Assembly: GCF_900963305.1 (NCBI RefSeq)
Contig: NC_042521.1
Location: 1,379,428 to 1,443,427, forward strand
From: Echeneis naucrates
Lineage: Eukaryota; Chordata; Actinopteri; Carangiformes; Echeneidae
Direction: 5' to 3'
DNA length: 64,000 nt
Part shown: positions 30,487-42,383 of the stretch, in pieces
Position numbering within the stretch: position 1 is the first letter of the stretch
How the letters are laid out: the number at the start of each line of letters is the position of its first letter
Translations under genes and position numbers: made by a program
Notes under the pieces: generated by a model
The model's input: the letters and a program-made list of their open reading frames with translations, nothing else
Databases searched by the model: none
What the model was told of the DNA's origin: nothing

Positions 30487-31464
30487 GAGGAACTGATCTG
30501 AACCAACAGCTGCTCTGAAACACAAACACTAGAGGTCTGACTGTGACATATCCTCATGTTGAAAAGTCTGCTGTGTTCGAGAAACTTTTTATTTATTTAT
30601 TCATGAGCATGAAAAGATTTTCTCATTTCAAAATTCACAGAGCAACGAAATAAAAAACTCTAACTTGACATCAAAGTTTATTGGCTAAACCTATCGTAGT
30701 TTGAATCTTTATATATAATAAAAACATTTAATGAACACAAAGAAAACCACACAAATGATGAACACAACTGCTGCACTCATATTGATGTTACAAAATCACC
30801 ATCAAACACAGTCAACATCCCTGAGAGCTAATCCAGAACTGACACGAGTCACTGTGAGTTTCATGGACCGGCTGTTTCTATTCAGACGTCAGCAGTCGGA
30901 CAGCAGACATTTAACGCTTTCACAAGAAAACACACTGAAGACAAACTGCTGATCAGAGCGTCTTTATTGTCATGAAATATGGAACACGTCAGCGTTACGA
31001 GAAGCAAAAAGCTCAATGAAAAGATATAAAAGCAAAGTTAAAGAGAAACAGAGACAGAGAGTTCCAAAGTGAGAGCAGAGTTACTGGATGTCTCTGTATG
31101 CTGATGATACCACACTTTATATATCTGATCCAGAGATGAGGCAGATTTCAATCCTTCAACATGAAACAATCAAATCTGACTCAATCGTTTCATCTACAGG
31201 GTTCATTTAGGAGAAGAGATGAATCAGGTTTTATTTCAGGTCACTCAGAAAGTTTGACCATCTGTTGATGTTCGAAAAACTCCAGATGGACACAGAATTT
31301 ATTTGATGAACAGATCTTTATTTTCTGAAATAGTGACATTACAAATGTTACAGAAAACTAGAAAACATATCTGAGAGAAAGACAGAAAATGAGAAAGAGA
31401 CGAAGATGGCGTTACATGGAGCAGAATGAAACCAGCAGCAGAGACCAGCTCGGTTGGATCCAGA
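30487..31464 (-). repeat. Second copy of the C-downstream block
   Basis: It matches 25972-26954 nearly base for base, including the LINE ADD fossil and poly(A) signals. It belongs to a C unit whose exon is cut (next entry). Confidence 0.8.
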
Positions 31465-31575
31465 CTAGGAACACTGGCCTTTACTCAGAGTCTCTGAGAC
31501 CGCAGCCTGGGAGCCCTGGGTGGCCTCGCAGGTCACAGAGTCCAGGCTGGTCCACTGGTCTTTAGTGAGACTCAG
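31465..31575 (-). pseudogene. Truncated constant exon (C pseudogene)
   Basis: Only the last third of a C exon is present: [20 protein letters not shown] through KGQCS and TAG at 31465-31467. It matches C1 and C2 in this part. At about 31575 the match ends within actcag and the sequence jumps to the flank of VB8. The first two thirds of the exon, the J-C intron and the J are gone. It cannot make a constant domain. Confidence 0.9.
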
Positions 31576-31741
31576 AGAAAAGAAACAAGAAACACAACTC
31601 AGAAAAAAACTCAGTCAGCTCATTTCCATAGAGACACTTTGCATCAGCAGCACCATGCTCCAGTGCTCTGGGAGACTTTATAGTCCTGACAGTTGAAGAC
31701 TGGAGGACTGACAGCTTTTCCTTCATCACAACACAACACAC

Positions 31742-32209
31742 ATGAAAAACATGACTCTGATCTCCGTCCTCATCTGGACTCTCCTCTGCTGCTGCTTCAC
31801 AGGTAAAGTCCAGAGAATCAAACTCCTCTATGAACATCCGTCCCTCTGAAATGAAGCCCACAAAACCAGGTTTCTGTCTCTGTGTCCTCAGAGTCCAGAG
31901 GACAGGTCACAGTGACTCAGTCGCCTGGAGCACTGAGCTCTGCTGTGGGAGGCTCCGCCAGGATCACCTGTAGGACCAGTCAGAATGTTTATAGCTCAAA
32001 CTTCTTAGCCTGGTACCAACAGAGAGATGGAGAAAAACCTAAACTCCTTATTTACAGAGCTTCCACTCGAGTATCAGGGATTCCAGAACGTTTTACAGGA
32101 AGTGGATCAAACTCTGACTTCACTCTGACCATCAGTGGAGTCCAGACTGAAGATGCAGCAGTTTATTACTGTCAGAGTTTTCACATCATCAACAGTCAGT
32201 ATGTGTTCA
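31742..32209 (+). CDS. Immunoglobulin light chain V segment VB8
   Basis: Leader 31742-31802, V exon 31892-32209, RSS 32210-32237. CDR1 SQNVYSSNF is three codons shorter than in VB1. CDR2 RASTRVS, CDR3 start [16 protein letters not shown] form. Its upstream region comes within 40 bp of the broken C exon, but octamer-like and TATA sites are kept (about 31637 and 31677). (CA)n tract at about 32317-32358. Confidence 0.95.
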
Positions 32210-32315
32210 CACAGTGAAAAAGCGTCGTACAAAAACCTCCCTCAGTCAGACTGAACAGAAACTGAACTGACTGCTGCAGCTGGAAGATACTGCAGAGACT
32301 GATACAGTTCACTGA

Positions 32316-32361
<46 letters not shown>

Positions 32362-32509
32362 TGATCAGAGTTGAACTATTAAATCCTAAAATATAGATGA
32401 ATATGTTTGTCAGATGTAAATATTGTTGGAAAATTAAATAACACAGAACACAAAGCAGACCTACAACCCATTTATTTACAGCGGCTGCTCACAACAATCC
32501 AAAGAGTGG

Positions 32510-33300
32510 AGGCAAGGCAAGTTTATTTGTGTGGCACAATTCGACAACAAGGTTATTTACAGAGACATTAAAACATGCATGATTAAAGTTTGAACAGAGA
32601 AGAAAGAAAAGAAAAAAAGAGATAAGAACAAAAGATAAAATCAGTAATTAAAATATGATCAGATTTTAAAACTCAGCTAAGTAGCAGTAGATTCTGAGCT
32701 TTATTCAAACTCAGCTGAAAATCGTTGTCTTCAACCTGGATTTAAATACACTGAGTGTTTCAGCTGATCTGAGGCTTTCTGGGAGTTTGTTCCAGACATG
32801 TTGAGCATAGAAGCTGAAAGCAGCTTCTCCATGTCTGGTTCTGACTCTGGGGACTGATAAAGAAACCGGATCCAGATGACCTGAGGGGTCTGGAAGGTTC
32901 ATCCTGGGTCAGAAGGTCACTGATGTATTCTGGTCCTAGAACATTCAGACTTTTACAGACCAGCATCAGAACTTTAAAGTCTGTCCTCTGATGGACAGGC
33001 AGACAGTGTAAAGACCTCAGAGCTGGGCTGATGAAGTCCACTTTTTTGGTCTTAGTGAGGACTCCAGCAGCAGAGTTCTGAATGAGCTGCAGTTGTCTAA
33101 CTGACTTTTTAGGTAAACCTGTAAAGATGCTGTTACAATAATCTAGCCTGCTAAAGATGAATGTATGGACTAGTTTTTCCAGGTCCTGCTGGGACATCGG
33201 ATCTTTTGACATTGATATATTCTGAAGGTGAAAGTAGGCTGACTTTGTGATTGCCTTCAGGTGTTTTTCCAAATTTAGGTCTGAGTCCATCACTACACCC
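32510..33300 (-). mobile_element. L2-clade LINE, C-terminal part and 3' end (copy 1)
   Basis: The - strand encodes KAITKSAYFHLQNIS, then VHTFIFSRLDYCNSIFTGLP, LQLIQNSAAGVLTK and PALRSLHCLPVHQRTDFK. This is the region after the reverse transcriptase in L2 LINEs. The 3' end at about 32512 carries ggcaaggcaagtttatttg (+ strand), a common fish L2 tail. It is 5' truncated at about 33300. A shorter copy is at 43676-44261. Confidence 0.8.
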
Positions 33301-33306
33301 AGATTT

Positions 33307-33452
33307 TGTCAGGTTTTGAGTTCATTCTGGTGTTTAGTGTTCTGTCTTTGTAACTTCCTGTTTTATTTTGAAGTTCTGGTCCTGTCCTGTTCCCTCTTAC
33401 TTTACTTCCTATTTGTTTCCCATGTTGATTGCCTTCCCTGCCCTAATGTGGA
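33307..33452 (+). mobile_element. Possible LTR fragment (fossil)
   Basis: A block beginning TGTCAGG, with a T/C-rich body, is unlike the LINE to the left and the V flank to the right. The start would fit an LTR end, but the other end is missing. Tentative. Confidence 0.3.
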
Positions 33453-33603
33453 TCAAGGTGGAGACCAAAGGAGATGAAGGAGGAAGGAGGAGGAAACAGA
33501 TAAAGCATAAAGAGGATTGATCCAAGTACTGAACCCTGCGGTACTCCATGACTGACTACAGTACATGAGGAGGAGCTGTTAACATGAACAAACTGATGTC
33601 TAT
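33453..33603. other. Patchwork of V flank and L2 LINE pieces
   Basis: 33453-33479 matches the flank before VB5/VB12 (tcaaggtggagaccaaagg). From about 33493 to 33603 it matches the reverse-transcriptase part of the L2 LINE at 9.86-9.97 kb (ataaagaggattg, ctgaaccctgcgg). It is then joined to a V relic. Confidence 0.7.
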
Positions 33604-33691
33604 ATGATGCAGCAGTTTATTACTGTCAGAGTTTTCACTACATCAACAGTCAGTGGGTGTTCACACAGTGAAAAAGTGTCGTACAAAAACC
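33604..33691 (+). pseudogene. V segment relic with intact RSS (VB type)
   Basis: Only [19 protein letters not shown], the end of framework 3 and the CDR3 start, is left. It is followed by a complete RSS: CACAGTG 33664-33670, 12-bp spacer, ACAAAAACC 33683-33691. A LINE piece ends at its left edge. There is no leader, promoter, CDR1 or CDR2. It could still be cut by RAG but could not give a working chain. Confidence 0.9.
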
Positions 33692-33699
33692 TCAGTCAG

Positions 33700-34652
33700 C
33701 TGAAGAGGAACTGATCTGAACCAACAGCTGCTCTGAAACACAAACACTAGAGGTCTGACTGTGACATATTCTCATTTGATAAGTCTGCTGTGTTAGACAA
33801 ATTATTTATTTAATTATTTATTATTAATTATTTACAAATTATTTAAAAACTTTGACTTGACATCAAAAGTTATTATACTTCTCATAGTTTTAATCTTTAT
33901 ATATAATAAAAACATTTAATGAACACAAAGAAAGCCGCACAAATGATGAACACAACTTCTGCACTCATATTGATGTTACAAAATCACCATCAAACACAGT
34001 CAACATCCCTGAGAGCTAATCCAGAACTGACACGAGTCACTGTGAGTTTCATGGACCGGCTGTTTCTATTCAGACGTCAGCAGTCGGACAGCAGACATTT
34101 AACGCTTTCACAAGAAAACACACTGAAGACAAACTGCTGATCAGAGCGTCTTTATTGTCATGAAATATGGAACACGTCAGCGTTACGAGAAGCAAAAAGC
34201 TCAATGAAAAGATATAAAAGCAAAGTTAAAGAGAAACAGAGACAGAGAGTTCCAAAGTGAGAGCAGAGTTACTGGATGTCTCTGTATGCTGATGATACCA
34301 CACTTTATATATCTGATCCAGAGATGAGGCAGATTTCAATCCTTCAACATGAAACAATCAAATCTGACTCAATCATTTCATCTACAGGGTTCATTTAGGA
34401 GAAGAGATGAATCAGGTTTTATTTCAGGTCACTCAGAAAGTTTGACCATCTGTTGATGTTCGAAAAACTCCAGATGGACACAGAATTTATTTGATGAACA
34501 GATCTTTATTTTCTGAAATAGTGACATTACAAATGTTACAGAAAACTAGAAAACATATCTGAGAGAAAGACAGAAAATGAGAAAGAGACGAAGATGGCGT
34601 TACATGGAGCAGAATGAAACCAGCAGCAGAGACCAGCTCGGTTGGATCCAGA
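33700..34652 (-). repeat. C2 3' untranslated region and downstream block
   Basis: Third copy of the block described after C1. It holds the C2 3' UTR with the same poly(A) signals on the - strand. Confidence 0.75.
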
Positions 34653-34981
34653 CTAGGAACACTGGCCTTTACTCAGAGTCTCTGAGACCGCAGCCTGGGA
34701 GCCCTGGGTGGCCTCGCAGGTCACAGAGTCCAGGCTGGTCCACTGGTCTTTAGTGAGACTCAGGGTGCTGGTCCAGCTGTAGAGGCCGTCCTTCCCCACC
34801 ACCCCCCGGCTCTGGTCCCCGCTGCTGCTGCTGATGCTGCCGCCCCGCCCCACCTTCCAGGACAGGGTCCAGCCTGAGGGGAAGCCCTTGTCGGCCAGGC
34901 ACATGAGCGTGGCCTTCCCGTTGTCTTTGTCCAGCTCCTTCCTGGAGGGGGGCAGCACCCTCAGGGTGGGACGGGTGTCAC
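34653..34981 (-). CDS. Immunoglobulin light chain constant exon C2 (kappa-like)
   Basis: Same length and structure as C1, with acceptor TTCTAG before 34981, both domain Cys, the Trp and the KGQCS end. Three residues differ from C1: KELDK for KELEK, PSGW for PSDW, GVVG for GVLG. All other residues from VLPPS to the stop are the same. It is a recent duplicate and should be functional with the single J upstream. Confidence 0.95.
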
Positions 34982-35823
34982 CTAGAAGACACCAATCAGA
35001 TTAGAGGACGGGGAGCGGACAGCTGTCAATCAAACAGCAGACACTTGGACACCTTGACTGTGTGAGAGCTGATTTAGTCCCTGAAGGAGTTTCTGTCAGA
35101 TGGTTTTTCTGCTCCACCGGTCACTGACTCACACATTGTTTCACTTCCCTTTAAGAAGCCTCTCATGCACATCAGCACAGAGACAATCATCAGACAGTTT
35201 GAGCTGAAATATATCAAAGTACACTGGAAACACAAAAGATGACTTTACATTTCAACAGCTGCATTTTACCCTCGTCTATATCGCACTATTTCATGGAGAC
35301 TTTTCTAAAAGACAAAAACTGTTTTTTTAGGAATCTCTTCAAAGTCCTGGTTGGTTTATGATGAAACACATTTAGGGATAAAACTATTAAAGCACAACAG
35401 TTAATCAGATCTACTGTGAAAAGCTCCAATATCACATAAAAACAGACGGCTGAATTTAAAAGTCAGACATAAACAAAGAGAAGCCAGCGACTTCAGAAAA
35501 GTTCAGTCACACTGTTCAGAATAACTTTAACTGAACGGCACAAAAGTTTCAGAGGGAAAGATGTTGCTGATTGTTGCTGTTTAATCTTTGCTGCTGCTCA
35601 GATTGTTCACATTTCACTAATTAACCGCAACAAGAAAAGAAAAGTTCAGAGAATCTGCTTCAAGTTCAGCTTCAGGGTCAAAGAGGAGAAACCAAGAAGA
35701 AAATAGAGATTTGAAAGAGTTATAGATCAGACAAAGGGAAATTTACATCCTCTACAAATGTTCAGACACAGAAAAGGAGACCTGAACACACAAAACATTA
35801 TTAATATTGAAGCAGAAACTTAC
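34982..35823 (-). other. J-C2 intron
   Basis: 842 bp, nearly identical to the J1-C1 intron, which shows that the C-proximal side of this J comes from the J1 position. Confidence 0.7.
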
Positions 35824-35861
35824 TTCCAACATCCAGTCTGGTTCCTCCACCAAAAGTCCAC
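35824..35861 (-). CDS. Immunoglobulin light chain J segment of the C2 unit (J1/J2 hybrid)
   Basis: 38 bp encoding [12 protein letters not shown] plus one base and donor GTAAGT. RSS: heptamer 35862-35868, 23-bp spacer, nonamer 35892-35900 (+ strand reading). The coding part is that of J2, and so is the distal flank (ctgaaacaaacaaactc). The C-side flank (tattgaagcagaaac) is that of J1. The unit has therefore lost one J by a crossover between J1 and J2. Confidence 0.93.
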
Positions 35862-35900
35862 CACAGTGATACAAACTCATTGAGCCGTCGTACAAAAACC

Positions 35901-36412
35901 TCTGACTGTACAGAGACACGGCTCTCTGAGTCTGAAACAAACAAACTCAACTAAATTCACCTCCAATATTTTGGCTGCCTGCCTGAGAGAGACTGAAATT
36001 CAATATAACACATTTCTGTTTCTTTACATCGGAAAGACTTTTGTAGAATTTATATGTGATAGAATTGGAAACAGTAACAGACCAAAAGTTGGATATCACC
36101 ACAGTAGACACATCCAGTATCCTGAACAAAGAAATGCTCATAAATGATAGAAAAGACTTTTGCTGTAAAGAATAGAACATTTTTCTGATGTGAATGACTG
36201 AATGTCACCAGAACGTAAAGATCCTAAAACAAACAGTAAATCTGTCTAAAAAGGACGACAGAATATGTTGAAGTGTGCATTAAATGAAAGCTTTCAAATC
36301 TTTAATGTCAGCATAAACAAACACAAACACTCTGATCAAACTAGATTATATTGAGGGGAATCATGTTGATGTCATCATAAAACAGGCTGAAACATTTCAA
36401 ACCTTCTGTGTC
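35901..36412. other. Spacer upstream of the C2-unit J
   Basis: Copy of 28570-29084. No gene seen. Confidence 0.5.
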
Positions 36413-36570
36413 CTCCACAACAATCAGCCATGACATCATGACCTCCTGACCCCACATGGATGGAGGACCTAAAGTTTCCCAGCAGGACATTGTCCAAAGC
36501 ATCACACTGTCTGCACCAGCTGGTCTTCTTCCCACAATGCATCTTGGTGTGATGTCTTCCTCAGGTAGTG

Positions 36571-36619
<49 letters not shown>

Positions 36620-36955
36620 GTCAAAGAAAACCTGATCCATCAGACCGGACCACCTTGTTCCATGGCCCCGTGGTCCGGTTCTGATGCTCATACGTCCATT
36701 GTAGGAGGTTCTGGTGGTGGACTGGGGTCAGCATGGACACCCTGACCGGTCTGCAGCTCCACCACAAACTGTGATGGTCTGTGTGTTCCCACAGCTTTCT
36801 GTCAGAACCAGCATGAACTTCTTCAACAGGTCTTCTGTTGGATCAGACCACACGGTCCATCAATGGGTCCTGATCCAGGACCATGTGGTTCAGTGGTTTT
36901 CCTTTCCTGGAACACCTTGGTAGGTCCTGGCTGCTGCAGAGAGGAACCTCCCACA
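36413..36955 (-). mobile_element. Tc1-like DNA transposon remnant (copy 2)
   Basis: Copy of the remnant at 29.1-29.6 kb. The internal (CA)n tract (about 36573-36616) differs in length from copy 1 and replaces about ten bases on one side, as expected for microsatellite slippage. Confidence 0.7.
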
Positions 36956-37285
36956 GAGCTGCAGTTTGGTTCTCATCAAAGTCTCTCGAGTTACTGAAAG
37001 AAAAATAAATAAATCAATAAAAATGAATAATAAATAATAATTATAATTAAATAAAAATAATTAAATAAACAAACCATATTTTTTTTGACAAAACTTCTTA
37101 AAAATAAGAACCAACAAATTGTGATGATCAGATTGATCCAAGTCCCTGTTGGAGTCAGTCAGCTCATTTCCATAGAGACACTTTGCATCAGCAGCACCAT
37201 GCTCCAGTGCTCTGGGAGACTTTATAGTCCTGACAGTTGAAGACTTGAGGACTGACAGCTTTTCCTTCATCACAACACAACACAC

Positions 37286-37762
37286 ATGAAAAACATGACT
37301 CTGATCTCCGTCCTCATCTGGACTCTCCTCTGCTGCTGCTTCACAGGTAAAGTCCAGAGAATCAAACTCCTCTATGAACATCCGTCCCTCTGAAATGAAG
37401 CCCACAAAACCAGGTTTCTGTCTCTGTGTCCTCAGAGTCCAGAGGACAGGTCACAGTGACTCAGCCAGGAGCACTGAGCTCTGCTGTGGGAGGCTCCGCC
37501 AGGATCACCTGTAGGACCAGTCAGGATGTTTTTGTTTACAACAACAAGTACCACCGTTTAGCCTGGTACCAACAGAGAGATGGAGAAAAACCTAAACTCC
37601 TTATTTATGATGCTTCCACTCGAGTATCAGGGATTCCAGAACGTTTTACAGGAAGTGGATCAAACTCTGACTTCACTCTGACCATCAGTGGAGTCCAGAC
37701 TGAAGATGCAGCAGTTTATTACTGTCAGAGTTTTCACTACCCCAACAGTCAGCATGTGTTCA
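37286..37762 (+). CDS. Immunoglobulin light chain V segment VB9
   Basis: Leader 37286-37346, V exon 37436-37762, RSS 37763-37790. CDR1 [17 protein letters not shown]2 DASTRVS, CDR3 start [17 protein letters not shown] form, with CCA for Pro instead of CCT. CDR1 looks mosaic: its first half equals VB2/VB3 (DVFVYNNKY) and its end (HRLAW) equals VB4/VB10/VB11/VB13. (CA)n tract at about 37870-37899; VA5 follows. Confidence 0.95.
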
Positions 37763-37870
37763 CACAGTGAAAAAGCGTCGTACAAAAACCTCCCTCAGTC
37801 AGACTGAACAGAAACTGAACTGACTGCTGCAGCTGGAAGATACTGCAGAGACTGATACAGTTCACTGAGG

Positions 37871-37901
<31 letters not shown>

Positions 37902-38305
37902 TCATATTATTTCCCTCCTTCCATCTCTTTGGAAATTCATCTCCATCAGGCCTCATTAATCCAACTCATCATAAAATCAGCCTGTTTGCTGATGACTCCC
38001 TGTTATATATCACAGAATCCTCGTCTCCTCTTCATCAAGAGATTCATCAGATCAGAGGTTAAAGCTGGATTTCTGCTTTCTTCCTCCTGTCCTGTTTGTT
38101 AAAATCCACATTTTGATGAAGAGGTCCACTGTGATTGGACATCAGGAGTCCTGATGGAAACATCATGATGTGTTGAGGACAGCTACACTTCACTGACTCT
38201 GTGTGTTTGCATATGTGTCCTGCCTCTCTGCTGCAGCCGTTAAGAGACCAGTGTTGATCAGTGTCTGTCCAGGCCTTTCAGAGACACCCACACGCCGGCA
38301 GCACC

Positions 38306-38863
38306 ATGATGATGTCACTGACTCTACTGCTGGCCACCCTGGGGCTCCTTGTTCAGGGTGAGACTCTCTTCTGAAAACTGGGCTTCAGGATGCAACCGGG
38401 TTCACCTCAGTGATGTCCTGCTGACTGAAACGAGCAGCGTTGACCTTCTTCCATCTGTTCTCCGTGTTAAAGAAATCATCCTCTTCTGTTTGGATGTCCA
38501 TCATCTTTGTCCAAGCTGGATTTGTCTCAATGACCTTCTCCTCTTTTTCATGTTTTCCAGGTTCATCAGGAGAAATCACCCTGACTCAGTCTCCTGGAGC
38601 TAAGTCTGTTAGTCCAGGTCAGACCGTCTCTATCAGCTGTAAAGCCAGTTCAAGTATCGGTAGCTACCTTCACTGGTACCTTCAGAAACCTGGAGAAACC
38701 CCAAAACTCCTGATTTATTGGGCTACAACCCGTCAGTCTGGAGTTCCAGAGCGTTTTAGTGGCAGTTATTCAAACACAGACTTCACTCTGACCATCAGTG
38801 GAGTTCAGACTGAAGATGCAGGAGTTTATTACTGTGGACAAAGTGGCCACAGCTTCCCGTTCA
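38306..38863 (+). CDS. Immunoglobulin light chain V segment VA5
   Basis: Leader 38306-38357, V exon 38561-38863, RSS 38864-38891. CDR1 SSSIGSYL and CDR3 start GQSGHSFPF as in VA2, but CDR2 WATTRQS as in VA3. Long-intron form, unlike VA2. It also carries the single-base change gatgtCctgctg in the intron. The downstream LINE module is the same as after VA2. Confidence 0.95.
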
Positions 38864-38945
38864 CACAGTGATACAACGTCGTACAAAAACCTCCGTCAGC
38901 TAAAGAGGAACTGATCTGAACCAACAGCTGCTCTGAAACACAAAC

Positions 38946-39609
38946 AGTCCGCCAGAGAATACCTTTTACAATTTTATATTCTGTGGTGCCTTTTTTTGGA
39001 TTAATTTAATTTGCTATACATCAATACAATCCTTAGATTCCAATTTTTAATAAAGTTTATTGACCTTTGTCCATATTAACTAAATAAGTTGTTACAAAAT
39101 GCAATAAACCACAAAAAAAATCTTTTTTTTAAACACATATTATTACAAATATAAAAATGACATCTGTATTCCTAAAAATTGTAAAAGTACAAAAGTTGCA
39201 CAAAATCCTTTCAAACCACAGCAAATTAATTTTGTGTGTTCATTGCTTAATTTGTGAGGTACACTAATTTTATAAACTGTACAAAACACAAAAATAAAAT
39301 GAACATTCTGAACAATATACAAGAAGATGACATGTTCATTAAAATAAACTGTTCATAAGAATGCAATCCAGTGTTGATGTGTGGTTGGTACTTCTGAGCA
39401 TAAATGTCTTCAAATAAGACAATTTTCATCCATGAAAAGTACAATTAATAAAAATAAATGAAAATCGTTTTATTGAGTTCAACATCATCAACACTGCACA
39501 CATTGTGTTAGAAGTTTTCAGCATGACAGTAATATATGAATTCTTCATATTTTCCATGAAATTCTTTCTGTTGTATATTAGTAGTATATTATTTTTCAAT
39601 ACATTCCAC
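38946..39609 (-). mobile_element. Tx1/L1-like LINE 3' untranslated part (copy after VA5)
   Basis: Nearly identical to 7635-8298. The L2 tail interrupts it at the same base as in the first copy, so the insertion came before the duplication. Confidence 0.6.
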
Positions 39610-39839
39610 ATCAAATCAAATCAAATCAGATTTATTTGTATAATGTCAAATCATAACAAAGTTACATCAAGGCACTTTACATATAGAGCACGTCTAGACC
39701 AAACTCTTTATAAATTTATTTAAAGAGACCCAACAGATCCCCGATGAGCAGGAAAAACTTCCTTTAAGAGGCAGAAACCTCAAGCAGAACCAGGCTGGGG
39801 GGGGTTCAGCCATCTGCCTCGACTGGTTGGGTTGAGAGT

Positions 39840-39875
<36 letters not shown>

Positions 39876-40183
39876 CATTGGAGGGGGGGGGGGTGTAGGC
39901 AGGAACATGTAGCTGCATGAAGTTCATGGAGTTGAGCTGTAATACAGAATTCATGCTATATGGGACCAGCAGGTGTTGCAGGAACATGGGATGGAGATGA
40001 GTCACCACCTGCAGGATGAGGACAGGGAGAGAGAGGAGAGGAACTGGGAGAGACAGAGACTTTGGCAGAACATGGTTAGTAAATGCAGTATAAATGCTTA
40101 GAACTGGGTGAAACTGTTTTTTTTAAGAAGGATGGTTCTTATCAGCGCATGCAAGGAGGAAGGGAGAGAGAAAGAGGGAGAGG

Positions 40184-40219
<36 letters not shown>

Positions 40220-42383
40220 CTCAGTCTTTCCCCCAGCAGCCTCGGCCTACAGCAGCATACCTAAAGAGTAGAGGACTTTAGTAATTTTCAACACCAGGCT
40301 TAAAACTTTCCTGTATGACAGAGCTGATAGTTAAAAAGTTAAAGCGTCCGCCCCCCGGACCGATGCTGGGAGTTGGTTCCATAGAAGAGGAGCCTGATAA
40401 CTGAACCATCTGCCTCCAGATTTACTCTTTCAGACTCTAGGAACCACAAGTAAACCTCCATCTAGAGAGCGGAGTGGCCTGCTAGGACAGTAAGGAACTA
40501 TGAGCTCTCTGAGATATGATGAAGTTTGGCCATTAAGAGCTTTATATGTTAAAAGAAGGATTTTGAATTCTACTCTATATTTTACTGGCAGCCAATGAAG
40601 AGCAGCTAACAGGAGAGATGTGATCTCTTTTCCTAGTTCCTGTTAATATTCGTGCAGCCGCGTTCTGAATTAACTGAAGGCGTTTCAGAGATTTGTTTGG
40701 ACATCCAGATAGTAATGAGTTACAGTAGTCCAGCCTAGAAGTTACAAATGCATGGACTAGTTTTTCTGCATCATCCTGAGAAAGGATGTTTCTGATTTTC
40801 CTCATGTTTCTCAGGTGGAAGAAAGCTGCCCGACTAACTTGTTTTATGTGAGGGACAAAGGACATGTCCTGGTCAAAAATTACTCCAAGGTTTCTTACAG
40901 TGGAGCTGGAAGCCAAAGTGATGCCGTCCAAACTGATGAGATGATTAGATAGTATTTTTCTGAGGTGCTTAGGACCTGTTCTGTTTTGTCAGAGTTGAGA
41001 AGTAAAACATTTTCAGTCATCCAGACTTTTATGTCTTCAAGACATGCCTGCAGTCTGACTATCTGAGTGACTTCATGGCTTCATTGATAGGTACAGCTGA
41101 GTATCGTCTGCGTAGCAGTGGAAGTTGATGCTGTGTTTCCTGATAATGTTGCCTAGAGGAAGCAGATAAAGCGTAAAGAGGATTGGTCCAAGTACCGAAC
41201 CCTGCGGGACTCCATGACTGACTACAGTACATGAGGAGGAGCTGTTGTTTACATGAACAAACTGATGTCTATCTGATAAGTAGGATTTGAACCACTTTAG
41301 TGCAGTTCCTTTAATTCCAATTTCATGTTCCAGTCTCTGTAGTAAAATATTATGATCTATGGTGTCGAATGCAGCACTAAGATCTAGAAGGAGAAGTATG
41401 GAGGCTGATCCATTGTCTGAGGCCATTAGAATGTCATTGGAGACTTTAACCAGCTGTTTCTGTGCTATGATGGGCTCTAAATCCTGACTGAAACTCTTCA
41501 AACAAACTGTTCCCATCCAGATGCTAGTGTAGCTGTTTTGCTACAGCTTTCTCAATGATTTTAGAAATAAATGGAAGGTTCGATATGGGTCTATAGTTTG
41601 CCAAAACATCTGGATCAAGATTAGGCTTTTTAAGCTGGGGTTTGATGACCGCAGTCTTAAGTGCCTGAGGTACATAACCCAGAAATAAAGTCAGATTAAT
41701 CAAATCTAGAATGAACGGCTCAATTAAATAAAAGATCTCTTTAAAGAGGCCAGTTGGTACTGGGTCTAATAGACAGGTTGACGGTCTGGATGATGAAACT
41801 ATAGAAGCTAGCTCTGAGAGATTTAGAGGTGAGAATGATTCCAGATGTAAAAGAGGCGTCGCAGCTGATTCAGCAATTGCTGTATTCAGTAGGAGATTTT
41901 TATCTAACGTAGGCAAGAGCTGATAAATTCTTTCTCTGATCGTGAGAATTTTGTCTGAAAAAAAAAACTAATAAAATCATTACTGCTTAGAGCTAAGGGG
42001 ATCACTGGTTCAACTGAGCTATGGCTCTCTGTCAGCCTGGCTACAGTGCTGAAGAGAAACCTGGGGTTGTTCTTGTTTTCTTCTATGAGTGCTGAGTAAT
42101 ATGAACTTCTAGCACTGCGGAGAGCTTTTTTATACGTTTTTAGGCTCTGTGAGACTCTTCTGACTTACTGGAACGCCAGTTTCTTTCTAATTTCCTTGAT
42201 GTCTGCTTTAAGGCACAGATTTGGTAACTATACCAGGGAGCCATCCTCCTCAGATTGAATACTTTCTTTTTGAGAGGGGCGGCATTATCAAGATTCGAAC
42301 GCAGTGTGGCCATAGTGCTAATCACAAGGTCATCAACCTGCGTATGGGAGAAATCCTCATTTAAATTTAGATATGGCATTGTT
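39610..42383 (-). mobile_element. L2-clade LINE (copy 2)
   Basis: Second copy of the 8.3-12.4 kb element, with the same order. The reverse-transcriptase active site is [12 protein letters not shown], the canonical form. The linker is better kept, with a longer open frame (LDPVPTGLFKEIFYL, ANYRPISNLPFISKIIEKAV). It ends at 42383 within the endonuclease linker and is joined there to the VB10 upstream flank; the LTR fossil and the outer endonuclease are absent. (GA)n runs at about 39842-39871 and 40185-40217. Still broken by frameshifts. Confidence 0.85.
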
